A DNA stretch of 64,000 bases from Bacteroidota bacterium (GTDB lineage Bacteria; Bacteroidota; Bacteroidia; AKYH767-A; 2013-40CM-41-45), in the NCBI GenBank assembly GCA_016720935.1, contig JADKJP010000004.1, positions 558,001-622,000 on the forward strand, in the 5' to 3' direction. The position numbers were made by a program, and so were the translations under genes. Position 1 is the first letter of the stretch, and each line of letters opens with the position of its first letter. This document shows, in pieces, positions 9,641 through 19,310 of this stretch. The notes below the pieces were generated by a model. The model was not told the origin of the DNA. It worked only from the letters and a program-made list of their open reading frames with translations, and did no database searches.

Positions 9641-10582
9641 TCAGGAAAGCACGAAGTGATTGTTGCGCAGGATGATTTTCAGACCATCTTCAAGCGGCGT
9701 GAATTCACGCTGTAGCAGTTCACGCATGACAGTGATATCCGGCTTACGGCGGCTCATATCGCCTTCTTTGAGCGAAGGCATGTGCACTATGTTCGAGCGG
9801 GAATTGGTCACTTTCACGATGACTTTTGCAAGATCAAGGACAGAAATTTCCTGATCGGTACCGATGTTGCCCACATCATTGACCAGTTGATTGTTGTAAA
9901 AAGCGTTGCAAGTCGCGTCGAGGTGATCTTCGATATAACAGAAAGTACGCGTCTGGCTTCCATCTCCGTAAATGGTGATGTCTTTGTCTTTGAGAGCGGC
10001 ATTTAAAAACTTCGAGATCACGAAATCGGTACTTTGTTTCGGACCGTAAGTATTGAACAAACGGAAGATCGTAAAGTCCAGATCGTATTCACGTTTGAAA
10101 GAACGGAGATACGCTTCGCCCACGTTCTTCACAATCGCGTAAGGCAATCGGGAATTGAGCGGAGTGGTGTGTTCGTTCTGAGGGTATTCGACAGGTTCGC
10201 CATACACCTCGGAAGAAGAAGTATAGAAAACACGTTTGGTACCCGTGTTCTTTGCAAGATTGAGAATATTGTTGATCCCTTTGATGTCGTTGAGCACCAT
10301 CACCGGGTGAGCCAGCGTACGTTTCACACCAACTACCGCGGCATAGTGAAACACGTAATCAAAGCGCCAGGACAGGAAAATGCTGCTGATGTCTTTGAGA
10401 TCATTGACATCGGCTTTGATAAATTTCACATTCTGGTGAATGGACTTAGGCACTTTCGCGTGCGAACCTGTGAGCAGGTTATCGACGATTACGACAAAAT
10501 TGTCAGGGTCACGCGCCAGGCGTTCAGCGAGGCTGCTTCCAATAAAACCGGCACCACCTGTAATGAGTATTTTTCGTGTCAT
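9641..10582 (-). CDS. NAD-dependent epimerase/dehydratase (UDP-sugar type)
   Basis: A 313-residue short-chain dehydrogenase of the extended sugar-nucleotide family. The Rossmann motif TGGAGFIG is at residues 8-15. The serine-rich SSSEVYGEP segment and the Y-x-x-x-K pair (YAIVK) form the catalytic triad. Later segments (FNTYGPKQ, then YGDGSQTRTFCYIEDHLDA) are typical of UDP-glucuronate decarboxylases and UDP-glucose/galactose 4-epimerases. The C-terminal R-x-P-D motif (SRRKPDI) is also shared with the decarboxylase branch. It probably makes a nucleotide sugar for surface polysaccharide. The exact substrate is not determined. Confidence 0.88.
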   Translation of the reverse strand: MTRKILITGGAGFIGSSLAERLARDPDNFVVIVDNLLTGSHAKVPKSIHQNVKFIKADVNDLKDISSIFLSWRFDYVFHYAAVVGVKRTLAHPVMVLNDIKGINNILNLAKNTGTKRVFYTSSSEVYGEPVEYPQNEHTTPLNSRLPYAIVKNVGEAYLRSFKREYDLDFTIFRLFNTYGPKQSTDFVISKFLNAALKDKDITIYGDGSQTRTFCYIEDHLDATCNAFYNNQLVNDVGNIGTDQEISVLDLAKVIVKVTNSRSNIVHMPSLKEGDMSRRKPDITVMRELLQREFTPLEDGLKIILRNNHFVLS

Positions 10583-10841
10583 AATCCCGTTTTTTGGTTA
10601 AACAAAAGATTGCAGCCTCAAAGATTGAAATATAATTATGTCGCAATTTAGGATTTACATGAACAGCATTCAAGTGGTGGTGAATGAATATTAATTGTAC
10701 ACGAAATGAAGGTTAAGAAATGCCGAAACAGGGCGAAAAGAGGTATTTTGCTTGTTTTCAGTGTTTTAAATCCCGGAAGCTTGACTTCATCTTATCATTC
10801 ATTGGAAAGGAAGCTACTAGATTAAGTCTTAGCACCTTAAA

Positions 10842-10900
10842 TCTTTGCGCCCTTTGCCCCGATGGGGAGAAAAATTTCTCGCAAAGTCGCAGAGAAGGTT
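10842..10900. repeat. Dispersed GCGCAAAG palindromic element
   Basis: The copy reads CTTTGCGCCCTTTG, then the small hairpin CCCCGATGGGG, then the palindrome GAGAAAAATTTCTC, then CGCAAAGTCGCAGAGAAGG. The parts are symmetric, giving an imperfect palindrome like those at 8513 and 15684. Confidence 0.75.
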
Positions 10901-11021
10901 TTGGAACGAACCCATCTGACTTTTCACCTCCGCCCTGCCCGTTCTCCGCTCGTTCCTCGCTATGACCGGGGTTAGATTGCTGAGTGATTTAGCGACAAAT
11001 TGGTTATTCGTTATTAGTAAA

Positions 11022-11056
11022 AATCTACAATCTAAAATCTACAATCTAAAATCAAA
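11022..11056. repeat. Heptad tandem array (AATCTAC-type)
   Basis: Five 7-base units: AATCTAC, AATCTAA, AATCTAC, AATCTAA, AATCAAA. The family recurs near 16690 and, reverse-complemented, at 52151. Confidence 0.8.
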
Positions 11057-11285
11057 AATTCTTCCGGTTTACCTGCAAGTGTATGAGTTGATCAATGGGT
11101 CAGAAATAATTTTCTTAAATTAACATCGACCTTTGCAGACACGTTGAGGTATTTAAAGTGGATTAAAATCACACAGTAAAATGACAACGGATGAATATCC
11201 GTCGAAGCGCGTAATTTATAAATCAATACTTGTTAGAAAATACGGCACAGCTGGATAAATCTTCGCCCACTATTCAATTTTATCC

Positions 11286-14178
11286 TTATTTGCTGACGAC
11301 CATTTTTTTACTGTCAATTACCGTTTCGTCTGCAATTAATGTGTATGAATATACTCCATTGCTTAAGGTAGACGAGAATACATCAAGCTGACCGTCACCT
11401 GTGTGTTCAATAGGTACTTTCCGCAAGATTCTTCCAGTATTATCAGTAAACACAATTATTGCAGATTTTACATTTTCAGGTATGTGAAAAGTAATCAGAG
11501 TATGTTCGGCGAATGGGTTTGGATCGTTCTGGTTAAGAATAATCTGATCATTATTAGAAAGAGTTACAGCAATATTTGATTTGGTATTATTTCCATTGTT
11601 TTCGGAACTACGGGACATTGAAGTACTGCAGCAATTATCTACCCTTGAAACAAGACTTGTTAAAACCAGTGTTAATGAATCTATTTTTTGCTGTTGCTCT
11701 TTCATTCCACCTATCAGGTAAGGTATTAATGCTATGTAATTAACTGCTTTAAAATTCACAGGTATTCCATTTGGATCTGGATTGCCCAAACTGTCACTAA
11801 CAGGTTGTGAAAATTCTTTAACCAATCCCGGCAGCACCTGTTCAACATCCTGTGCAATTAATCCATCCTGATCGCCAGAAGGCAAACTCAATGAAGGGAA
11901 TTGCGCTGTTTTAAAAACATAGGATTTTGGTTGTAGTTGGCTGATTATTGACATTGAATTTTGAATTGAACGGATATTATCCTTCAGATTCCTATCTGAT
12001 GCGATGTACGCATTTATACCAAATACATCGCCGTTAAAGTATCCGGCTGCATCTGAACAACCACCTGATGTACAAGTTCCAATCGGTGCAGATGCATAAA
12101 TGCCATAGTTTGAACCTGAACCATATCCATCTGAATAGGCATAAACTCCAATGTTATCTTTATTGCCTTTTACGCCTTTTGCATAAACCCCAAAAGTAGA
12201 ATTACTTATACCATTTCCATTAGCAGTAGCAGCAACCCCATAACTAAAATTTTCGCCATTCGTACCTGTGAAATCACCTCCAATATCGACCTTGGAATTT
12301 CCAGTATTTGCCCCTGCAACACCTCTTACTGCAGAATTGACATCGGTACAGTTGTCGGCAATAAAATCACCTGCTAAATTCAACAATCCATAATCTATTC
12401 CATTTAATACACCATCAACATTTACATACACACCTGTTTTTGTAGTACTAGAACCTACTCCGGCAGAATTATCACCATTATGAAAAGCCCCGGCAATACT
12501 CGCATCTCGTACATTCGATGGATTTGTTTCGTCAACGCTTAATTTTCCTGGTAAAGAAGCACCACAAGAATATCCCAGGCCAATTGCATCAATCATTACT
12601 CCTGCAGTGTTGTATCCCTGGCCATCGTAATAAATATTATTGTGTTGCAATTTCATTCCTAGATTATTCGATAAAACTGTAGGATTTGAACATGCTCCAT
12701 AACCTGAACCTTGATCAGTGAGCATCACTTCGCCATTTCCATCCACAGTTAAAACTTTGCCATAAGATGAAATCCCGATTGCAGACCCAGAAGTTAAATT
12801 TCTGAATCCAAAACCACTTCTTCCGTTTATTCCAGAAGATATTTCAAGTTTGTATCTCGGTGCAATTGAATTTGAAGAAAGCCCAATCCCGACATTTATC
12901 AAATTATTTCCAAGGATCATAGTATTGTTATGCCTGACAATAGCACCAGCACCAATTGCTGATGAATTTCGTAAACTCGTACTTGTAGAGTAAACATCCG
13001 CTGCATAGCCCAATAGAGTGAGACTGTCACCCTGAAGATTAGTCAACCCAGCCAAACTTCCAAGAGCAGTATTGAATGCTCCGTTTGTTGGAATGAAACC
13101 ATTCACTGCGGTTGGATTTGTACTTCTTAGAGCATCTATTCCGACTGCAACATTATAACTAAATACACATCCGTAGGTGGGTCTTCCATTTGGATCCGGT
13201 AAGCATTGCACGCCAGGAGCATACGATTGAACATCCAATGCAGATACTCCAACAGCAGTATTTCCACTTAATTGTGTGTTACTATGTAATGCGGCCTCTC
13301 CAATTGCGATGTTATCATTACCCTGAGTATTTGACCTGGCTGCTTCTTCGCCAATGGCTATTAAAGAACATCCTTCAACATTATCTCTTCCGGCTTCGTA
13401 TCCAAAAGCGCAACCACCATAGGCCTGTGTACTATAAAGAGCGAGGAATCCACAGGCAGTGTTAGTTGCAGGCTCCTCATCGGGATTTGCGGCAAGGGTG
13501 CGATTATAAGAATACAGGGCTTTGTAACCAACAGCAGTGGATGTGACTTGCTCTGTATTATTATATAATGCTTGAAATCCCACTGCCACATTACCCGGAC
13601 TTTCTGTAGCTGAACCGTCCCAATGATTGTTTGAACTCAATGTGCTATAGCCAGCTTGATAACCCATGAAAACATTTTTACTTGCTGTTATCATTGATGA
13701 ACCGGCACCTGATCCAATTACTAAATTACTATCTCCAGTTGTCAGAGGCTGACCGGTTTGATAACCGATTAAAGTATTTGATGTAGCGGTTGAAGTCGAA
13801 TTCCCGGCACCTACTCCTACAAAAATGGATTTAATTTGACCATTATGCCACAACACCGGGAAACTGTTCCCCGTTGATCCGTCGCCTATTCTAAAAGCAC
13901 TTGTAAATGAGTTTAAATTAATATCGCCTGCATCGACATCCAATCTGAAATAAGGACTATAGCCTGAACCGATTCCAAAAAAAACCAGTACTTTGTAAAA
14001 TAATTGCTTGCCTAATATTTGCCGCCTTAAACTCAACATCAACCCCATTGCTACTACCAACGTATTGTCCTGTGACTATTATATTCGAAGGAGTAGAAAC
14101 TTGACTGCTAGCTACTTGGCCAAACAGACAAAAAATAAAAACAAGAACCATTGATCCAAAAAATGTTTGCTTTTTCAT
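11286..14178 (-). CDS. S74 tail-fibre-like T9SS surface protein, frameshifted
   Basis: Reconstructed as 963 residues. The signal peptide (MKKQTFFGSMVLVFIFCLFG to about residue 26) starts at 14178, but the frame breaks at an 8-base T tract on the coding strand (13977-13984). Removing one T joins STGFF to GIGSGYSPYFRLDV and opens the rest of the gene. The N-terminal half has repeats of the G-Y-x-A-x-x-x-N-T-A-x-G type found in trimeric adhesin heads and phage tail fibres. Then comes an S74 intramolecular chaperone domain (ASDRNLKDNIRSI, then GLIAQDVEQVLP). The C-terminus is a T9SS type A domain (NDPNPFAEHTLITF, ending ISK-like VVSK). It is probably trimeric and surface-exposed. The break may be a sequencing error or a phase switch. 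The region is more A/T-rich than its neighbours. Confidence 0.82.
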
Positions 14179-14198
14179 AATAATTTGTTTTTTATAAG

Positions 14199-15020
14199 CT
14201 ATCTTGAAATAATAAATTTCCCAGAATTTAATATTTTATTATTCTTTCGAAGTGAGTAATAATACAACCCAGACGCATATTCAGCTGTATTGATATCGAC
14301 CCCTTCAATCGTGTGAATGATAACCGAGGAGATTACATTATTAAATGCACCGCAAATAATTAATTCATAGGTTTCATAATTGCTTGGCAGATTAAATTTA
14401 AAGTGAACAAGACTGGAAGCCGGAATAGGAAATACTTCTACAAAAGTTTCATTTGATTTAACATCCTTAATCATTTCTGGCAGAGTGCCACATAAAGAAT
14501 ACACATCTACCGTTGGGATTGATCCATTAGAATCTACTTTTGCAAGAAACAATTTAGTCCCCGATGGTGTATTAACGATTGGTCTTAAATCATATGATCC
14601 ACTATAAGCACCTAAAGTGTATGGAGCAATTGAACTATCTCTTTCAAATAGAAGTGTTCCATCTTGACGAAACACATAAAAGTTCTTTCTCGGGTTTCCA
14701 GGCATAATTGCGTATTCAAACTGACTTGAATCACAATCAAATAAGGATCTAGTCACATATCCAATTGTATACTCCCCTTCATTTATAAGGGCTACAGGTA
14801 CGTTTACAACAAAATAAACCGAATGATCGAGATTGAATATTCTCAATTCATTTGAGGAATAACATGTATAAATATATTTATAATCCCCGCCACCGATGTC
14901 ATTCAAGGCTAGTCTATCTTGACAAACTGATTGCGCAAATGGATAACTATGCTCAAAAGTAATTTGGGCAGTCAGATAGGAGTTTGACAATAATATAAAG
15001 CCAAGCAAATATTTTTTCAT
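14199..15020 (-). CDS. Small T9SS type A sorting domain protein
   Basis: A 273-residue secreted protein. Residues 1-19 are a signal peptide (MKKYLLGFILLSNSYLTAQ). The central part contains beta-strand-rich sequence with no recognised domain. The last 80 residues are a T9SS type A sorting domain (VEVFPIPASSLVHFKFNLP, then ASGLYYYSL, ending GKFIISR). It is read just upstream of the S74 surface protein in the same direction with about 20 bases between them, so the two are probably co-transcribed. Function unknown. Confidence 0.8.
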   Translation of the reverse strand: MKKYLLGFILLSNSYLTAQITFEHSYPFAQSVCQDRLALNDIGGGDYKYIYTCYSSNELRIFNLDHSVYFVVNVPVALINEGEYTIGYVTRSLFDCDSSQFEYAIMPGNPRKNFYVFRQDGTLLFERDSSIAPYTLGAYSGSYDLRPIVNTPSGTKLFLAKVDSNGSIPTVDVYSLCGTLPEMIKDVKSNETFVEVFPIPASSLVHFKFNLPSNYETYELIICGAFNNVISSVIIHTIEGVDINTAEYASGLYYYSLRKNNKILNSGKFIISR

Positions 15021-15151
15021 TCTATTATTTTTATTAATTTATTAAATTAATTGCGTACTATGTTTTTATAATGAGCTACCTTGTAGGTTTTGAGTCTATC
15101 AAAAACATATATAGTATGAGCTGAAGTCGCGATATTGTCTTCTACGCTAAA

Positions 15152-15221
15152 AAAATGATTTAATTTCACCATTGTGTCATAACACCGAGAAACTGTTTCG
15201 GGTTGATCCATCACAAATCCT
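15152..15221 (-). pseudogene. Remnant of a second S74-type surface protein gene
   Basis: On the minus strand this stretch translates as RICDGSTRNSFSVL, stop, HNGEIKSF. It aligns without gaps to RIGDGSTGNSFPVLWHNGQIKSI in the S74 protein encoded just downstream (residues about 90-110 of that protein). The Trp codon TGG has become TGA. Similarity fades on both sides, so this is a decayed duplicate or recombination scar. Confidence 0.75.
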
Positions 15222-15683
15222 GCAGGAACTCAATTGAGTGATTTAATTGTGTCCCTTGCAACAAATTTTTCTTAAAATTAGAGTCAAAACTCTTATTAAA
15301 ACTATTGGAATTTAAATTCGAATATGAAACTTTATTTCAGGACAAGTATTACGAATTCCCAATCTTGGATAATGAAAAAAGTTTCTCATAGCAAACATGA
15401 AATTAATAATAAATGCACTTCAAATAAAAACAGAAAAAAGCTCCTGAAGCAAAAACTAATAATTAAAGTAAACAAACCAATCTTTGGAAAACAAGAACTT
15501 TAACATAAATCTTTTTTGTACCGGATCACAATATGGATCTAAAGGCAATCTAATGCTCCGGCGAGATGCATAAATCAGATTTATTTCAACATAAAATTGA
15601 AATAAATTTTAAATAATAAATTCATAGAAAAAATAAATGCAACACAAACAAAGATGAAGGTATTGCACTGGAGGAAATATAAA

Positions 15684-15735
15684 TGCGTCTTTGCGAGGAA
15701 AATTTCACCCCATCGGGGCAAAGAGCGCAGAGGTT
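15684..15735. repeat. Dispersed GCGCAAAG palindromic element
   Basis: It reads GCGTCTTTGCGAGGAAAATT, then the CCCCATCGGGG hairpin, then CAAAGAGCGCAGAGG, matching the copy at 10842 in layout. It abuts the stop codon of rfbA. Confidence 0.7.
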
Positions 15736-16603
15736 TTAGGAGTTTTCGATAAGAGCGAGAAGATATTTTCCGTAACCGCTTTTCACAAGTGGTTCAGCAA
15801 TTTTGCGGAGCTGATCTTTGTTGATGTATTTCATGTTGTATGCGACTTCTTCGATACAACCGATTTTTAATCCTTGTCGTTCTTCGATGACCTGCACAAA
15901 TTGTCCGGCCTGCATCAATGAAGCTATTGTACCTGTATCAAGCCAGGCTGTGCCTTTGTCGAGGATACCTACTTTTAATTTTCCCTGTTCGAGATACGCT
16001 TTGTTGACATCCGTAATTTCGTATTCACCACGCGCGCTGGGTTTGAGATTTTTCGCGATTTGTACTACTGAGTTATCGTAGAAATACAAACCGGGTACAG
16101 CGTAATTCGATTTTGGTTTCGATGGTTTTTCTTCGATGGAAATAGCAATGTTGTTCTGATCAAATTCAACAACACCGTAACGCTCCGGATCACTGACATG
16201 GTAAGCGAAAACCACACCACCGGAAGGGTCGTTGATACTTTGCAACAATTGCTGCAATCCAGTTCCGTAAAAAAATATTATCGCCCAGAATGAGCGCCAC
16301 TTTATCTTTTCCGATAAACGATTCTCCGATCACAAAAGCCTGCGCGAGACCATTGGGTACCGCCTGTTCCGCATAGGAGAATTTGCAACCAATCGCCGAA
16401 CCATCGCCCAGCAATCGTTTGAAATTCGGAAGATCGAGTGGTGTGGAGATAATCAGGATCTCGTTGATTCCCGCCGCCATCAAAACCGAAAGCGGATAAT
16501 AAATCATGGGCTTATCATACACCGGCATCATTTGCTTGCTCATGGCCAGTGTAAGCGGGTGAAGTCGTGTGCCGGATCCGCCGGCGAGGATGATGCCTTT
16601 CAT
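15736..16603 (-). CDS. rfbA: Glucose-1-phosphate thymidylyltransferase, frameshifted
   Basis: RmlA/RfbA couples dTTP and glucose-1-phosphate to dTDP-glucose, the first step to dTDP-rhamnose. The N-terminal part begins MKGIILAGGSGTRLHPLT, with the nucleotide-binding G-G-x-G-T-R-L and MPVYDKPMIYYPLS. The frame breaks after ALILGDNIF. A 7-base T run on the coding strand (16269-16275) has one base too many. With six, the protein continues YGTGLQQLLQSIND and then GVVFAYHVSDPERYGVVEF and EKPSKPKSNYAVPGLYFYD, all family-typical. Reconstructed length is 288 residues, normal for RmlA. No rmlB, rmlC or rmlD follows in the window. The start codon directly abuts a heptad repeat array, an unusual 5' context. 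Confidence 0.92.
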
Positions 16604-16742
16604 TTGGTTGGTGGTTAGTGCTTAGTGGTTAGTGCTTAGTGCTTAGTGGTTGGTGCTTAGTGGTTGGTAGTTGGTTGTTTGATTTTTTCGCAATCAATCT
16701 ACAATCAACAATCTAAAATCAGCAATCAAAAATCATCAACCA
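16604..16742. repeat. Two adjoining heptad arrays
   Basis: Bases 16604-16680 hold about eleven 7-base units of GGTTAGT and GCTTAGT type. Bases from about 16690 hold units CAATCTA, CAATCAA, CAATCTA, AAATCAG, CAATCAA, AAATCAT. They fill the whole spacer between rfbA and the RND exporter gene. Confidence 0.85.
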
Positions 16743-19133
16743 TCAACTCTCCTCTCTTTGCACCTTCAAATCTCCGAGTTCAACGTCTTCTTCTTCATCG
16801 AAAACCTGGATGAGTGGTTCGCTGAGGAAGGCTTTGGTGATGATGCGTTTTTCGAGAGAGAGTAATAAGCAGGGAAGGAAGATCAGGTTGCTCAGCATGG
16901 CGATCAACAGCGTAACGGAGATGAGCATTCCCAAAGCGGAAGTGCCACCGAAGCTGGAAGCGGTGAAGATGAAAAATCCGGAAAAGAGAATGACAGCGGT
17001 ATAGATCATACTCACACCGGTTTCACGAATGGCTGTTGAAACTGTACGGGAAATACTACCGCCGTGTTTGCGCATCTCCTGTCGGTACTTGGTGAGGAAA
17101 TACATGGTTCCGTCACTCGCGATACCAAATGCAATGGAGAAAATGAGGATTGTGGAAGGCTTTAATGGAATGCTGAAAAATCCCATCATGGCCGCGGTGA
17201 TCAGCAATGGCGTCATGCTTGGTATCAACGCGATCACAACCATTCGTACCGACATGAACATAAAAAACATCACTGTACCAATGAGCACAATGGCGAGAAA
17301 AATACTTTCTTTCAGATTCAACAAAAGATAATCGTTGTTCTTCAGAAAAATAATTGAATTGCCTGTAAGTTTGACATCGTACTTTTCTTCAGGGAAAATA
17401 CTATCGACTCTTGGCTTGATTTCCGCCAGCAGCGCTTTCATTTTTATCGAACCAATATCGGCCACCTGGAAACTGATCCGCGTAATTTGTTTGGTACTGT
17501 CGATGATGGAACGGAACATCCTTTGGTTTTCTTTCGCGCCACCGGCGTAACCTTTGAGTCGGCCAAGTTCCTCCACATTCGGAATAATGTAGCGTTTGGG
17601 ATCGTTGTCGTTCAGTCCCTGATAAGAAAATTTAATTCCTTCAGCGACAGACACCGGCTCGGAGAACTCTTTGTAATTCGCCATTACTTTCTGCAGGCGG
17701 TTGATTTTATACAAAGTAGAAAGCTCCAGCGCTCCTCCGGGTTTACGTGTATCTATTGCCACTTCAAACGGAAGCACTCCGCGAAAATGTGTTTCGAAAA
17801 ATTTAAGATCCGTATAGATGACATCCTTCTTCGGCAAATCATCCACCACAAAACCTACGGTTGTAATTTTCGTCATGCCATAAGTACTGATGAGTACCAG
17901 TACGATGACAATCGTGTAAATCCTCGGACGGTAACGGTGTACCCAACGGTCGATCCGGGCAAGAAAACGATTGAGCGCTTTTCTGTCGAGATGCTTGACC
18001 TGCTTTGCGGAAGGCGGGGGAAGAAAACTAAATACAATCGGAATAAAAATAAGTGAGATCAGAAAGGTCAGCATCACATTGAGTGACGTGATGAGACCAA
18101 ATTCAATCAGCACGTCACTGTGCGTGAACGCGAACACAAGAAATCCCAGAGACGTGGTTACGTTCGCGAAGAAGGTGCTCACACCGATCCTGTAAATGGA
18201 TCGCGCGAGCGCTTTTATTTTGTTCCCGTGTTTCGCGTATTCCTGCTGGTATTTGTTCAGCAGCAAAATACAGTTCGGGATTCCGATGACAATTATCAGA
18301 GGCGGAATGAGGCTGGTGAGGATGGTAATTTTGTATCCGAATAAAACCAGTGTTCCAAAAGACCAGATCACACCGAACACAACCACGATCATCGGGAAAA
18401 GAACCGCGTAAAAGCTCCGGAAGAAAATTAGCAGAATGAGCGCCGTGATAAACAAAGCCAGGGCGACAAACATTTTCATTTCACCAAGAATTTTCTCCGA
18501 AACCGCAGTGCGTATATAAGGCAGTCCGGAAAAATGGAGATCGATGGAATTGTCGGCGGCAAATTCATCCGCCAATCCTTTCACCTGATGAACAATATCG
18601 ATACGACTCTTGGTGTTCAGCTTTTTCTGATCGAAGGTGATGGCCATCACCGTTGCTTTGGACTCCGGATTAAAAAGCAATCCTTCGTAAAACGGTAATT
18701 TCATCAATTCATCCCGGAGGCTGTCCACTTCATTTTGTGTTTCCGGACGGGTTTTGATCAGGGGAAGAAAATCGAGTTTGTGCAGACTATCATTTCTCTC
18801 CACCTTAAAAGCGCGTGCGATGGAAACAACTTCCTGGATTCCTTCAATCGCTTTGATTTTATTGGTGAGCTCAAACCAACCTGCAAAAGTTTTTTGTTCC
18901 CAGATTTTATCGCTTTTAAAACCGATGACCATTACGGTACCATCTTCTCCGAATTTCTCTTTGAATTTCAGGTATTGCGCATAGGTTGAATCTGTAACAG
19001 GAAGAATCTTTGCAGACTCATAGCTCAGCTGGACCTTGGTCGCTAAAAATCCCATCACCACCGTGAGGGTCAGCAAGGTGATCAGAGTGATTGTGCGATA
19101 ACGAAGAATGATTCTTGCAGCTGCTTCGAACAT
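16743..19133 (-). CDS. RND superfamily (MMPL-type) exporter
   Basis: A 796-residue inner-membrane protein with the duplicated RND layout. TM1 is near residues 14-33, followed by a large periplasmic loop (about 35-215). A five-helix bundle follows (about 220-370, with the LNKYQQEY loop inside). A sixth helix (IYTIVIVLVLISTYGM), second periplasmic loop and second five-helix bundle (about 590-770) complete it. The second half holds the FGIASDGTMYFLTKYRQE segment typical of MMPL/HAE3-like exporters and relatives. Such proteins use proton motive force to move lipids or hydrophobic compounds. No membrane-fusion or outer-membrane partner lies beside it. The substrate is unknown. Confidence 0.88.
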   Translation of the reverse strand: MFEAAARIILRYRTITLITLLTLTVVMGFLATKVQLSYESAKILPVTDSTYAQYLKFKEKFGEDGTVMVIGFKSDKIWEQKTFAGWFELTNKIKAIEGIQEVVSIARAFKVERNDSLHKLDFLPLIKTRPETQNEVDSLRDELMKLPFYEGLLFNPESKATVMAITFDQKKLNTKSRIDIVHQVKGLADEFAADNSIDLHFSGLPYIRTAVSEKILGEMKMFVALALFITALILLIFFRSFYAVLFPMIVVVFGVIWSFGTLVLFGYKITILTSLIPPLIIVIGIPNCILLLNKYQQEYAKHGNKIKALARSIYRIGVSTFFANVTTSLGFLVFAFTHSDVLIEFGLITSLNVMLTFLISLIFIPIVFSFLPPPSAKQVKHLDRKALNRFLARIDRWVHRYRPRIYTIVIVLVLISTYGMTKITTVGFVVDDLPKKDVIYTDLKFFETHFRGVLPFEVAIDTRKPGGALELSTLYKINRLQKVMANYKEFSEPVSVAEGIKFSYQGLNDNDPKRYIIPNVEELGRLKGYAGGAKENQRMFRSIIDSTKQITRISFQVADIGSIKMKALLAEIKPRVDSIFPEEKYDVKLTGNSIIFLKNNDYLLLNLKESIFLAIVLIGTVMFFMFMSVRMVVIALIPSMTPLLITAAMMGFFSIPLKPSTILIFSIAFGIASDGTMYFLTKYRQEMRKHGGSISRTVSTAIRETGVSMIYTAVILFSGFFIFTASSFGGTSALGMLISVTLLIAMLSNLIFLPCLLLSLEKRIITKAFLSEPLIQVFDEEEDVELGDLKVQREES

Positions 19134-19310
19134 AGGATAGGTCGGGTAAAAGTAGTATTTTCTGAATATTAAGAATGGTGCTTGCCCGATCGTTTATCAA
19201 TAAGACAATGTTATTGTTCAATCCTTGAAATTTTCAAAATAGAATGTAATCACCTGATACAGGATAGTTTACAAAAGGCATTGAACGATTCACATAATCG
19301 CCTGAGGAAA

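Larger units (their letters stand above)
10583..11285. other. Intergenic spacer, 0.7 kb, repeats only
   Basis: No gene is supported here. The spacer contains a GCGCAAAG element near 10842-10900 and a heptad array at 11022-11056. A short open frame at 10720-10965 runs through the repeat and has no recognisable protein features. Confidence 0.6.
15021..15735. other. A/T-rich spacer with gene remnant
   Basis: About 0.7 kb with no intact gene. It contains a 70-base remnant of an S74-type surface-protein gene at 15152-15221 and a GCGCAAAG element next to the rfbA stop. The rest is very A/T-rich with no other recognisable feature. Confidence 0.6.

Noticed and set aside
10034..10651. Open frame of 205 residues opposite the epimerase
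   Set aside because: The epimerase on the minus strand carries clear family motifs; the opposite frame has none.
10720..10965. Open frame of 81 residues
   Set aside because: It runs through the GCGCAAAG element and has odd composition; no support as a gene.
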